Shown: positions 1 to 12,400 of the stretch, one piece after another
How the letters are laid out: each line of letters starts with the position of its first letter
How positions within the stretch are numbered: position 1 is the stretch's first letter
NCBI RefSeq assembly: GCF_040054535.1
Contig: NC_090787.1
Coordinates: forward strand, 16,382,001-16,446,000
Length of the DNA stretch: 64,000 nucleotides
Direction of reading: 5' to 3'
Source of the DNA: Antennarius striatus
Lineage: Eukaryota > Chordata > Actinopteri > Lophiiformes > Antennariidae
Notes under the pieces: model-generated
The model's input: only the letters and a program-made list of their open reading frames with translations
Database searches by the model: none
What the model was told of the DNA's origin: nothing
Position numbers and translations under genes: made by a program

Positions 1-1156
1 TAAACCACTCTTATTGTGTCAGTGCTGTGTGTCTCAATACAATATCTAGAATGCACATACAAAATCAACTAACTGAAAAATGTTAATTGCAACAAGTCCT
101 TTTGCTTATTTTGAATCATTTGATGTATAATTGTGTGTGTGAGAATGTAAATGTTTTTGCACTAACCTCTTTTTGCAATGTATGTTCAGAAGAGCAACAA
201 GCCGTTTGCTCCTGTTTATATAACCTTGAAGCCAAAAAAATGTGAAAACCTAATGGCACACACACACACACACACACACAGTTCTCACCGAGTAACACAG
301 AAGGCATCTAGAAGATAAACCTATGAAATCTAAATAAATTTATATTTATATGTGAAGTTGTTGGTTTTTGTTGCCCTCTAGTGGATGAACTTCGGAACAG
401 CAGGACTTACTATGTTTACTTTTAAAATCACAACCCATGCAGTTTGTACAGATCAGCACTCACTGGGCCAAAAACTGTCATTCAGCAATTTTAACATCAG
501 CACTGTACAACAAACATGTTCACAAAACATCTTTAAAATACAAGCTAACATCTGCACATTCACAGACTGATACTGAAAATGCTGCAGACAAGCAAATATT
601 TTCTTAGTCAAAACAAAAATTTAAATACAAAAACGGTTAATCACAAACGTTCAATCTGTCTTGTTTAGGAATGCACTCGAATCCAACTCTACATCCGTGC
701 TAGCAGCTCTGCCTGCGCATTGTGCATTAAATGCTAAAAATTAGCATGCTAATATAAAACAATGCATCGAAACAATTCATATGAAATACAAAACTGATGT
801 GATGCATATGACGATTTCAAGTGAATTAACTTCACAAGTTGTATGGTAGGTTGTTGATAATAGTGATGACACCAATCAAACAACATTTGAACTGATGGTG
901 GTGCTATTCGCATTTAATTTCTCAAAGCTCAATGATTCATTCTGATCAAAGCCTCCAATACAAAGTTTTTTTTTGTAAGACCCTCAGAACAAAACAGGAT
1001 GTTGACACAAAAACCCCTCGTATTCTGAAGTAAAGCCTGTGGGGGGAGAAACACTACTTATAAATGAACGTCTTCTACAGGCTGTCAGAGGACCCTCGTG
1101 GTCACAGTTCCATTTCAAGCAGGGCTTCAGACATGATGATGTTCACAGAGGAGCCA
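1..1156. other. dynlt3 3' untranslated/downstream region
   Basis: No coding exon is supported here. The part next to the stop is presumably dynlt3 3' UTR on the minus strand. I could not place a clear AATAAA; the nearest candidate is a minus-strand ATTAAA near 914-919. The only other distinct feature is a CA repeat at 257-280. Confidence 0.45.
257..280. repeat. (CA)12 microsatellite
   Basis: Uninterrupted CA dinucleotides, read directly. Confidence 0.95.
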
Positions 1157-1233
1157 TCACAGAGCCACAGCCACGGCAAACACACTGACTACACAGTACA
1201 TGGTGCGATTCTCCCACCTCACAGTGCAGCTTC
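1157..1233 (-). CDS. dynlt3: dynlt3 coding exon 5 with stop
   Basis: Encodes [16 protein letters not shown] and the hydrophobic C-terminal strand ending in Leu, then TGA at 1159-1157. The TTTCAG acceptor follows a pyrimidine-rich tract. Confidence 0.95.
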
Positions 1234-2729
1234 CTGAAAGAGAATTAAGAAGAAATTTTAAGTACCGTAATAAATTGATCAGTCTAAATTGTTTGTAGGT
1301 GCGAGTGTGTGCATAAGTAGTTGTTTCTCCGCCTGTCAGCTGGAATAGGCTCCAGTAGACTCGTGACCCAAACAGGAAGAAGCAGCTAAAAGAAAATGGA
1401 TGTATGGATGAATGAATCTCTCACCATCAGTGTTGGTGTCCCAGTAACAGGAGTTGGCTGTGTGGAGACCAGCGCCACTCTTCTGCATGATCGTACAGTT
1501 TACTGCCAATAAAAAAATCACAGAACAGTCACATTCAAGCTAGATGAGGTTCTGGTGTTTCATGATATTGTATATGACGGGCAGTTTCTTCACCGATGTA
1601 TTTGAATGGTCGTCCTTGTTTCACCAGGTGAGTCAAAGAATGCTCAACTACACTGGCTGTCCACTGGTTCACTTTACTCTGATTATACTCTGATCCGCCA
1701 ATAACACCTTCGATACACTGAGACAAAAACAAAGAGAGGCATGTACACTGTCATCACATCAACTGGATGCACAATAAAACATATTTCACTGATGTTTCCC
1801 GGAATAAAAAGGTACCTCTTTAACTGAGGCACTAGCCTCATCAGCATTGAAGACAACCTGCAGGAACACAGGAGGAAATGGAAAAGCAAGGTTAGTGGAA
1901 CAATTCTTGCTTCCATAGAAAAAGTAAACACTACAGTATTTTATTTGGTTGTCTGTGTAAGGGTTTGTGTGTTTTTCACACACATGCCTGTTGCTTTAGG
2001 TCCACATAAAATGTGGCAGCTCCAGTATTTCAGGACATTCTTTATGTTCTTTCTGTCAATGCAGGGTTATTGTGGTGATTATGATGACTCTTGTTTTCCA
2101 GTAAAATCCTGGGATACAAAAATCAGTGCCTTAAAAACGAGTAAGCCCTTGGATGAGAGCTGATATTCAAACAAATGAGAAGTCCGGTTGCTTTCCATTT
2201 AAACTACGAAGATGACACTCATACTATGTTTTAGGACGTTGTAGTATTTCACATTTTATTTGATAATTGTTTCTACATTTTATAGTTCTGATTTCAAATT
2301 ATTTAAATTTGCAAGTAACTCTTATTTATAAGGATACCAAGACAAATCCATTGATTTTCTTTTTTTGTTTATTTATTTTTTGGTATACTCCTAGTAATGC
2401 TTGAAGGGAAATTAAGAACTCGGACTTACTTGAACTTGGCGATAAAGACATTCTTGAATATGACATGTGAAATAAATGATAAACAAACTGTATATGTGTG
2501 CAGTCAGTCGATGTAACTTGATTCTTAAATAATTAAATACTAACAGAGTAAATCCGACAAGACAAAAGCCACACCCCGATGATTACATCGTTATCATAGC
2601 CAAGGCTAAGCTAGCTAATTCCTCTGGTTTAATATCGTCGGAGCGTCAACTGGACAGCTTTACGACTGTAAAACGCTTGTATGAAATTAATTTTAATTTT
2701 ACCTCTTCTCCAGAATTATAGTCCTCCAT
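1157..2729 (-). CDS. dynlt3: Dynein light chain Tctex-type 3 (whole gene, 5 coding exons)
   Basis: Joining the minus-strand exons 2727..2703 (start codon 2727-2729), 1857-1816, 1717-1594, 1502-1425 and 1233-1157 gives 348 nt, a 115-residue protein ending in TGA. All introns are GT-AG and all phases close. Tctex-1 family hallmarks are [18 protein letters not shown] (about residues 36-53), [18 protein letters not shown] (about 69-86) and the C-terminal strand [15 protein letters not shown]. Length (human DYNLT3 116, DYNLT1 113) and the Leu-ended FAVAVAL tail favour DYNLT3 over DYNLT1, and so does linkage to sytl5. Family knowledge: it homodimerises on the dynein intermediate chain and links cargo to cytoplasmic dynein. 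The start has A at -3 and G at +4. No frame damage is seen. The DYNLT3 versus DYNLT1 assignment leans partly on synteny. Confidence 0.95.
1330..1414 (+). repeat. SINE-like 3' tail fragment inside dynlt3 intron 4
   Basis: It reads CAGCTGGAATAGGCTCCAG ... CGTGACCC ... AACAGGAAGAAGCAG ... AAAATGGATG TATGGATG. This is the typical tail of a very common teleost interspersed repeat, with short ATGGATG-type repeats at its end. The same family recurs reversed at 16478-16582 and 39533-39642. The family name is not assigned. Confidence 0.6.
1425..1502 (-). CDS. dynlt3: dynlt3 coding exon 4
   Basis: Encodes the first beta strands ([20 protein letters not shown]). A SINE-tail fragment ends only about 10 bases beyond its GTGAGAG donor. 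Confidence 0.95.
1594..1717 (-). CDS. dynlt3: dynlt3 coding exon 3
   Basis: Encodes CIEGVIGG through KYI, containing the invariant NQWTASVVE helix that packs in the Tctex dimer. It starts in phase 0 after CTCAG and ends with one base of the Val codon before GTGAAG. Confidence 0.95.
1816..1857 (-). CDS. dynlt3: dynlt3 coding exon 2
   Basis: A 42-nt, phase 0-0 exon encoding [14 protein letters not shown]. It aligns with the first helix of DYNLT3 (VGFNAEEAHNIVKE in human). The CAG acceptor and GTACC donor are both clear. Confidence 0.9.
2703..2729 (-). CDS. dynlt3: dynlt3 coding exon 1
   Basis: Encodes MEDYNSGEE, the short acidic N-terminus, and ends in phase 0 before a GTAAAA donor. The transcribed upstream sequence lies at higher coordinates. 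Confidence 0.88.
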
Positions 2730-2880
2730 CGTTATAGGTAGTGACACAGACGTCTGATGATATGTTCCTTTTCCTGTCAACTTCCGGTTGTGAGGAAACA
2801 ACAAGCGCAGCAAAGACAATGTTCATGCTCAATAGCGCCTGCCTGTGTAGTGCCCCCTGTGGCCAACGACGAATACTACA
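2730..2880 (-). promoter_or_regulatory. dynlt3: dynlt3 5' UTR / proximal promoter
   Basis: The segment just upstream of the dynlt3 start holds CTTCCGG at 2781-2787, which on the minus strand is the consensus ETS-family site CCGGAAG typical of TATA-less housekeeping promoters. A TGACGTAA half-CRE lies further up near 2916. The transcription start is not visible, so the bounds are estimates. Confidence 0.45.
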
Positions 2881-4120
<1,240 letters not shown>

Positions 4121-4124
4121 TTTC

Positions 4125-4620
4125 TCCCTCCCTCTCCCTCTCCACGCCTCCTCCTGTCGGGAACACCCTGGCTGTGGCTCTGCGCCTTCAGACGGTGCCG
4201 AGGCGCACTGACACTCTCACGTACGGACACCGATCCGTGGATCCATCCCGTCGTGTTCCCCCTGCCGGCTCCTCACCGGTGTCCGCAGCGTCCAGGTAAG
4301 ACACCGCCGTCCTGCGGGTCACCCAGCAGCACTTGTCCGCGGACTTTCCTCTGGCATATGGCACAACCTGCCACCGCCGCGCGTCACCGCGTTTAGAAGG
4401 GTTTGTTTCTCCGTCTCGTCTCACTGGATCGGGGGGAGAGAGGGGGAGGTGGGGGTGCTGTCCTCCATCACGACCCCGTGAAATCCGTCTCACACCAGCG
4501 GGACCAGACATCCCGCTTCCCGGATAAAGTTCGGTGCGTTTGAACAGGTGCAATGCAGCAAAACGCGCCTTTTCTAGTTTGGACTGTAGTTGTAGATCCA
4601 CCTGCAGTCACCTCAGGTGA
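4125..4620 (+). promoter_or_regulatory. sytl5: CpG-rich segment, putative sytl5 promoter and untranslated first exon
   Basis: CpG density jumps here compared with the surrounding AT-rich DNA. Two consensus donors follow on the plus strand: CCAG|GTAAGA (exon end 4295) and CTCAG|GTGAGT (exon end 4616). No conserved long ORF is present, so an untranslated exon is likely. The first coding exon of sytl5 at 27719 has an in-frame stop at 27668-27670, so the 5' UTR must extend upstream. The link to sytl5 is inference from position and orientation; a separate non-coding transcript is possible. Confidence 0.45.
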
Positions 4621-4683
4621 GTGGAGAGTGTGAGGTGTGGGTTCATTAACTTTGACTCAAAGACCAACTGGAGAGGTAGGAGG

Positions 4684-4738
4684 GAGTCCTACTGGAGCCC
4701 TACTGGAGTCCTACTGGAGCCCTACTGGAGTCCTACTG
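4684..4738 (+). repeat. 11-bp minisatellite, five copies
   Basis: Five tandem units of GAGTCCTACTG alternating with GAGCCCTACTG, giving a 22-bp higher-order period. It is immediately downstream of the CpG-rich segment. Confidence 0.9.
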
Positions 4739-4829
4739 GAACCTAGGACCGACATACATGATGTGTGTGTTCAGACACGGAGCGCAGCGGTTTGGAGTGA
4801 GGCGGTGGAGGTGTGACCTCAGCGGTCCG

Positions 4830-4943
<114 letters not shown>

Positions 4944-5085
4944 TCGGACTATGTGGAGACAGTAGGACAAAGACTGGTGCAGCGGGTCTGGTGCGGTGGG
5001 TCCAGTTACACATTTTACTATTCAGAACATAAATATAAATACAAATACAATTACAGAGAACCAGGACGAGCTTCTTCAAAGCAGA

Positions 5086-5090
5086 ACTAC

Positions 5091-5125
<35 letters not shown>

Positions 5126-5774
5126 TTACTACTACTAGTATTAGTAGCAGTAATAGTAATGCTAGTAGTATTAGTATGACTAGTAGTAATGTCACTGCTC
5201 CACAAATACTAATACTGTACTATTATTACTACTATTACAACTTCCACGACGACGTGCCAATGGTGGCATCGGTGGGAAAACAAGTGTTACTAATACTAGT
5301 AGTAAATAATATTATGAGTAGTATCACTACTCCACAACTACTATTACTACTAGCAGTAGCAATAGTAGATAGTAATAGTAATAGTAACTACTATTACTAC
5401 TAGCAGTCGTAATAATAGTTGTAGGAATACCACTAATACTACCACTATTGGTACTACTATAACTATTACTACTGCTACTACTATTACTACTACTATTACT
5501 ACTACTATTAGTGCTACTACTATTACTACTATTACTACTACTATTACTACTACTATTACTATTACTGCTACTACTATTACTACTACTACTATTACTACTA
5601 CTATTACTACTACTATTACTACTACTACTATTATTACTACTACTACTATTACTACTACTATTACTGCTACTACTATTACTACTACTACTATTACTACTAC
5701 TACTACTACTCCTATTACTACTATCACAACTACTCCTATTACAATTATTACTACTACTGCTATTACTATTACTG
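5086..5774. repeat. ACT/ATT trinucleotide array with orientation flips
   Basis: About 0.6 kb of ACT/ATT triplets on the plus strand, switching in places to the reverse-complement phase (AGT/AAT), for example at about 5134, 5293, 5347 and 5400. A less repetitive island lies at about 5230-5280. The distal part (5455-5774) has mixed periods such as ACTATTACT. The long Leu- or Val-rich open frames here are repeat artefacts. Confidence 0.92.
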
Positions 5775-5799
5775 ACAAACTGCAGATGTCAATGAATTT

Positions 5800-7750
5800 C
5801 ATTGAGTTTCATGAACTGAACTGTATGAACTTCTTGAGGTGAAATCATGTTTTTGTAGATTAATGGTGAACCACCTTGGTTCTAACTTCTAGCAGTGGTG
5901 TCAGGGCCCCAGGAGTCAGGTGGTGTCACTTCACTTAGAACCAGGGTGACATCACGCAGCACGTGCTCTGGCCCGGCGTCAGTCATACGGGTCGTCAGTG
6001 ACTGTCGATGGTGGGTCGGTGGGAGGACGAGTTGTGAGTGTTGTCTAGTTCTGCTGGTATTTGATACTCTCAGCACATCCAGGGACAATACTAATAAGAG
6101 CTGTAGATCTGGCCAGAGAAGGCTGTAGTCAGCTGGAAGACGTGGAACCACAGACCCAAGGCCTGATGGGAGGTTTGAACGTGGAACCCTGGGATGCATT
6201 ATTGATGAGTATTGTTGACAGTGAAACACATGTAGGGTTGTGTTCTAGACAGTGAAGGCAGTCTAGGGCATCAATTAATATTTACTTCTAAACAGTGTTC
6301 ATGTTTAAAACATGAAGGATGAACAGCCCAGATGATGTTGTCCGGTCATCAATCCATGACAAGTTACATGACTTACAATCAAAACCAAGAAAAAATACAA
6401 TAAAAACAAGAAGAAAAAAACAAATTAGGGCATTCTTTGAATTTGTGGTTTTTACATTGGATTGCAAGCGGAATAAATAGTTTTTTTTGACAAAGAACTG
6501 AAATATTTTTGGATTCTCAGTATATATATAAAACCATTTTTCCATGGTTGACAATTTTTAATATCTTCATTAAGTAATTTAAATCACAAAATTTCCAAGA
6601 TTTTCTATTTTCAAATGACTCTACCTCACTGATGGGAAACGTAAAACAATGTTTATTCTAGCAAATGAATTAAATTTGAAATAAAGTCAATACACCCCCC
6701 CCCAAAAAAAATCACCCATCAATCACATTTATTACTTTTTTCTTCCCATTTGATAAAATGTTCTTTTAGTTGGCTGTGTGAATCAGCTCTAAACCACCAT
6801 ATTCTGTAAAGTTCTGATGCTTTAAAGCTCATAGTGACGACCAAAAGGGTTTACCCCTGGAGTCAAACAATGGAAACATCATCATTTTATTTCCAGTAAC
6901 GATCCATTATTTCAGCAGTGAGTGGATCTCAGACCAGTCGGACAGGGTCGTTACCCAGACTCACAAAGCAGCTACAGACAATATTTAATCAGTTACTCAG
7001 ATGGTGGTTGTCTGTCAGAAAAAGTGTTTTTAAAGACAGAGTTAGCTGTGAATACAAACATTATAGCTGAAATAATGAATAAGATTAACATTTGTGTCTT
7101 CATATACTCCATTACATGTCATATGAAGCCCTAAAGTTGATGGAATATTAAACTAAACCATCTCTTGTTTACACTAAATATGAGCTTGGTGTTTTTCCAG
7201 GAACAATAAACTCTTACTGTCTGATTATTGCTCCTGTACTACATCTGTCACACTGATTTGTCCCCAAATTGTTTCATTTGGCCCCTGTAGTCAACATTCA
7301 GTTTCTGATTTGTGTCTTGTGTCATTGTGGCACAGAAAAAGCCTCGATAATGCTAACTGGGGTTTTCTCTGGCTGTGTTGCTCAAGGCTAGAGGTGTGTG
7401 TGTGTGTTTTGTGTGACGAACGGGGGAGAGGAGAAAAGAGTGACGGGATTCCCTGATTCTTCTACATGACGGCAGCACAGCTCATCCAGCTGAACAGAGA
7501 GAAGCCCTGGGGAGTCCAGTCACACTGCATTAGAGGTGTGTGTCTGTGAGACACAATGCATGAGAGCGAGCACATTTGTCACACACACTTTCACACACGT
7601 CTGCTTTAATGCGGTGTGTTTTTCTGTGATGGGCCGTTCCTCACCGATGCTGCAGAACCAAAACACTTTTTTAGTTTCACTTTTACTTCCTAAAAATTAT
7701 TACACCTAAGAAATATTTGATGTCTGTTTAAACAGCATGTAAAATTATGT
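5800..7750. other. Putative sytl5 intron 1, proximal part
   Basis: No exon, RNA gene or recognisable mobile element. Short open frames such as the minus one at 5882-6229 lack any family motif. Poly-A/T-rich stretches occur around 6360-6560 and 6696-6712. Confidence 0.5.
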
Positions 7751-7763
7751 ATGTGTAGTTATT

Positions 7764-8562
7764 CTGGGCTTGCACTAGGAGCTAGTATGACTAAGCCACT
7801 GTGGCTCAGTAAATGAATTGAGGAAGCCACAAAAAGCCACACCGTGTGGCCAAAACAGCGGTGCAGTGTGCGGACAACCGCTGCTCATCGTGGGGGGCTT
7901 TGGGGGGGTCCGGGGGGCCTCCCCGGGAAATTTTTTAGAAAATGGCTTCATTTTCCTCCATTCTGGTACATTCTGAGGGCAAAATCTTCTGTTCGGTTTA
8001 CCTACAAAAATACACTAAAGTCAACAGTTCAAGCTGAACTATCTTTATTTCTGTCCTACTTTATGCAGGTGTGAATGTGATATTCAACAATTGAAAACTT
8101 GCATTCACTACGTGAAGATAGTCATACAAAATATTACTCAATGTTTACTTGTAAGTTTTACTTAGACTAGAAGACATTTTAACTTTGACCACCACCAACA
8201 CCATTGGTATGCCATAGTTGATTTTATTTTACTTTTTTAAATTCAACAACATGATTTTTCATTTCAATTTAAAAAGGCATGAAAAATAGCAAGAGAGGAG
8301 AATACATATTTACATGCATCGCTGGTTATTCCTGGGAACAAAAGTCTAAGACAAGTATTGATAATATCTTTCATTTACCTTCTGATCGGTCTGTGGTCAG
8401 TGCTTCACCATTTGTTTATTAATGAGGAAAAAGTTGTAAGTTTTAGCCTTTTTTAGCCTTTTTTCCGTAAAAATAAGAACGCCACTGTCTAAAAATCTTG
8501 TAGCCAATCTGGTATTTACTTCGCCTATGGCGATGTGGCGAATGGCTAGCCCAAGCCCAGGT
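7764..8562. mobile_element. Possible degenerate DNA-transposon remnant
   Basis: The left edge reads CTGGGCTTG near 7764 and the right edge carries the complementary CAAGCCCAGG near 8552-8561, bounding a segment that starts with unusual G-rich blocks (7892-7920, GGGGGGCTTTGGGGGGGTCC). The terminal match is short and imperfect beyond 9-10 bases, and no transposase frame is visible, so this is a weak call. Confidence 0.25.
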
Positions 8563-8569
8563 TATTAAA

Positions 8570-8593
8570 AAATAAATAAATAAATAAATAAAA
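8570..8593. repeat. (AAAT)n microsatellite
   Basis: Six tandem AAAT-type units, read directly. Confidence 0.85.
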
Positions 8594-9404
8594 TAGCTCC
8601 ATGAAAACAATAAAACATAGTAATGAAATGTACTGTACACAATACCGGTGTCATTTTTTTAAAATGAAGAAGCAAAAAAATACATGTTTGAGTGAAATTC
8701 AGTCACATGACCTCCTGTAATGAGACAATTATGGGTGCACAAACCGAAAGCTGCAGCTGCCAGCACTTCCTATTACAGCTGCCTCGAGCTTTTACAAAAG
8801 AATTTGCATGATTTTGTTGAAGTCCGCCATTCTCAATTAGTCTTTAATTTACATTTCAAGTTGGACAAGTGCTTCAAATACCATTGAAGAGAGTCCCCAA
8901 ACTCTGTGGCATTGAGTCATGGTCTCTGACCTGACTTTTAATGGTGTGTGACTCATAACGTCCACAAATTTTCTCAAGAATTGTTTGAAGAATGAAGAAT
9001 GTGTTTCTCTGACTATTTTAGCTGCATACGTCCCTCACCTGCAGTATTTCTACTACAATACTATTACAATACAGTCAGTACACAGGTAGCTTCTCAGCTT
9101 ATTAACTGCCTTTGTTGTTTTCATGTTAAACCAACATTTATAATATCACTTAAAATCATCTCCATCTTTTCATTTCTATTAATATTGTTGTTTTTTTTAA
9201 CAAAAGTACACACATTAGACACAATCACCATTTGATGAGGAATACTAATGAATTTGTATACTTTAAAACCAATTTGATGCTTCAAAAGTCACCAGAAAAC
9301 CCAATGAAAGATGAATTTAATTAATTCATAATCGTTTATTTTTATTTACCATCACCAGGAAGTAATTGATATTTTTTTACCAAAATGATCCTTGTTCTTG
9401 AAGA

Positions 9405-9482
9405 CGAGACGATCGTCCTTGAACCTGAAATCTTCTTGCCTTGAGGCAACAGGGCTAACCACTGCGCCACAGTGCCACCCAT
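9405..9482 (-). repeat. tRNA-derived SINE head fragment
   Basis: On the minus strand it starts GGGTGGCACTGTGGCGCAGT, then GGTTAGC (an A-box-like block), then GCCTCAAGGCAAGAAG and a degenerate B-box GGTTCAAGGAC. This matches the head of the common teleost repeat that begins with a tRNA-like promoter. The rest of the element is missing. Confidence 0.65.
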
Positions 9483-9499
9483 GACGAAGTTACTTATGT

Positions 9500-12400
9500 G
9501 GGAATTCTCTCTTTCAGCAGCACATTGCTGCCTTCATACTGAACACTTCAAGTTGTGGATCGATAATCCAAAAAACCTGCAATCAAAACTCAACCATTAA
9601 TCCACTTCCTCTATAGAATGCCTTTAATAACATATGTTCCGAAATATTTTAAGAGTAAGTAGTCAATGTATATAAGGGGCTGGTTTAAATAGCCTAACAG
9701 CAAATCTAATTCCGAAAGCAAATCTTGTCAAAGATACAGTAACAGATTTTGTTGATATTTCTTTTAATATAAGCTCTATGTAATTAGCCTTGACAGACAG
9801 TGACAGCGTTACCGCATTAAATAGGCCTAAAAAAGTTGAAAACTCTCCAACCGATCTGCATTGATTGATCTCTGCTTTCATATTACAGGCTGTGATGTTT
9901 CAGAGATTTGCATTAACTCTCGTTGAGCATTAGGATCCAACCTGCTGCCTGCATGATAATATCCAGATTAACAATCTGTGCTGTTGCACTGAGCAACATT
10001 TGAACTCTGTGGTTTCATGTTGTGCGGGCTTTCCCTTCCTCCCACTCTCTGATTCATCGCTTATCCATGGCTCTCTAGTGTGTGCTCATGCCCATTTGGT
10101 ATGCCGCGTAAAGCCCCACGCAGCCTCTGAGATGCATCGTCCCCATGCAATCAGGGAGGTGGTGAAGCAATAAGTGGAAGCCCATCCAAACACCAACAGT
10201 GCAGATGTGGGAGAGCAGGAAAAAAACACTTCAATAGCAGAAATGTAATCTGGAGGCAGCGCTGTGAGGAATGACTCAGTTGAGTAACAGATTGCTGTTC
10301 CGGGAGTGATTTGTCTGTCGGCCTTCCTAAACCTAAAATATGTATGAACGGGTTCTTCTGTGGGCTCTGATGTTGACCAGAACCTCTGAGCTGGACCGTA
10401 GGCCGTGTCAGGACGCGTCAACCTGCAGATCACACAAAGCTGTGTGGAGCAGTGTACACAGCTGAGTGTACATCAAACACATATTAATTACAGCCATTGT
10501 TTGCAGGTTGTGTGCATCAAAGTGTTTCTTCAATAAATGTGTTTGAGCAGATCTGGTGATCTGTAATGAAACTGGAGCCACATTATCAGCGTTACGCAAT
10601 AATAACATTACAACAACAAATCAGCCTTGTAAAATGACTCAGCGGAATCATTTCTGCACTGATAACACTGATTTTGTTATTATCAAACTAATGGTAATAA
10701 TCTAAATGTGGTTAAAACTTTGTGACTTTGAATTAAAGGTGTGAGTGAAAACCGATTGGATTTGTAAGTGAAAATGTTTTTTGCCCCTCGAAAATGGCCT
10801 CCGACAAAATCTTAGTCTCTTCACCAGGTCTTTCCATTACTGTCAACCATGAGTCAGAGGTTTTAGAATAAGCTTCAGCAGTCAGAGGAGCTTAAAAATA
10901 TTTTGTCCACTGCTTATGTGTTTGGTTTTTGGAATGAAATTTGCAATCGAAGCAGGCATAATTAGGAAATGATGCAGTTGCTTAATGATACCTATTAAAA
11001 GAAATGAATGAAAAATGACTCTCTGTGCCTTACAAGATTGTGTTTTTTGTTAAATATAGCTTGTTCTTTCACATACAACAGGCTCATTTTAATTTGTTTG
11101 TTTAAGTAACAGACGCAGTGTTGTGGCTCACAGTGTGTTGGTCCCTCCGGCATATCCAGAATAACTTTTGTATTTAACAGGTAAATATCAACTCGATTCA
11201 GTTTCATTTGAATAGCACCATATCATAACAAAATGTTATGTCAAGGAACTTTTATGGTAGATCAGGAAAAGACCTGTAGGAAAAGATAAAAAACCAACTT
11301 GTCCCACATGAGGAAGCACTGTGTCAATGGGGACATGGAAGAACTTCCCTTTAACTGGCAGAAACCTGGATCATAGTGGGCGGTCGTCTGCCTTGAACAG
11401 TTAGGTGGAGAAAAGATACAGGAAATACTGAAGCGACAGATGCTATTGCCGGCAGTAATGGTAAGCAGGTTCTGCAGACAGATGGAGGAACAACAGAAGA
11501 AGAAACAGCAAAGAAATAGAGGGAAGAAAAGAAGTTAATAACATGTATTGATTGACTGTAAATAAACAAGTGTAGAGGGAAGAGCTCAGTGTGCCATGGG
11601 GTCTATGGTAGCACAGGTATTGGATGAATTACCTAGAGACATTATATAGGAATCGAATCAAAACGAATCAAGGAGCTGATTCCACGATGACGGAACTCGA
11701 CATAAACATCCTCAAAAAAACAACACACTCTTCCTGTACGCAGACGATGGCTTAACCTGAACTCCGTCAACTTTCAGATGAAGCGTTTCGATGATCATGA
11801 GGTCTTTATCAATATCAGGCCAAAGGTTCTACACTTACACTATATTATTGTACTGTCTTGTGCATCATTGTTGACTATCTGCGTGACTTACATGCCAGTG
11901 CATATGCAAATCCCTTATATATGTTTACTCTCACAGTTGTTAATAGTTTGTGTAGCTCCTATATCAATATTGAATATTTTAAAGTAATGGTCACTTCCAG
12001 TTCAAATATACTGTTTGGCAGGTGTGTCTTATGAGATCAACTTTTCAAATACTAAATTAAATAAAACCTCCCATGACTCTTTTGTGGATTTCAGGACATT
12101 TCTTTCTGTTAACATTTACAGTGGTAGAGAGGCCAGAGTAGGAACCCTTTATTAAGGATTTAGTAACATTAAATTCTGTCCAACTGTGTTTCACTGATGG
12201 TTCACTAATAAAGAGCAGTCGTTCATAGTTCATTAAGATATTTAACTGCAATCTGGATGGTTTAAAGAAGATGGGAAAGCATTTATATTTCATTACCAAA
12301 AGAATGCTTGTCATATTAGCATTGTGGATGTCCGTGTGGTCTATTGATGATCTGCAACAGCTACAGATATAAAATGATTGGACAGTCAATCCCATTTCAG

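Noticed and set aside
5350-5802. Val/Ile-rich 150-residue and Leu-rich 94-residue frames
   Set aside because: Pure products of the ACT/ATT triplet array; no signal, domain or splice context.
9405-9482. Possible tRNA gene (A-box-like block on the minus strand)
   Set aside because: It does not fold into a complete cloverleaf, and its context matches a truncated SINE head.
10086-10433. 115-residue minus-strand frame in intron 1
   Set aside because: No recognisable motif, no supporting splice sites or promoter, and a chance frame of this length is expected in a 64-kb window.
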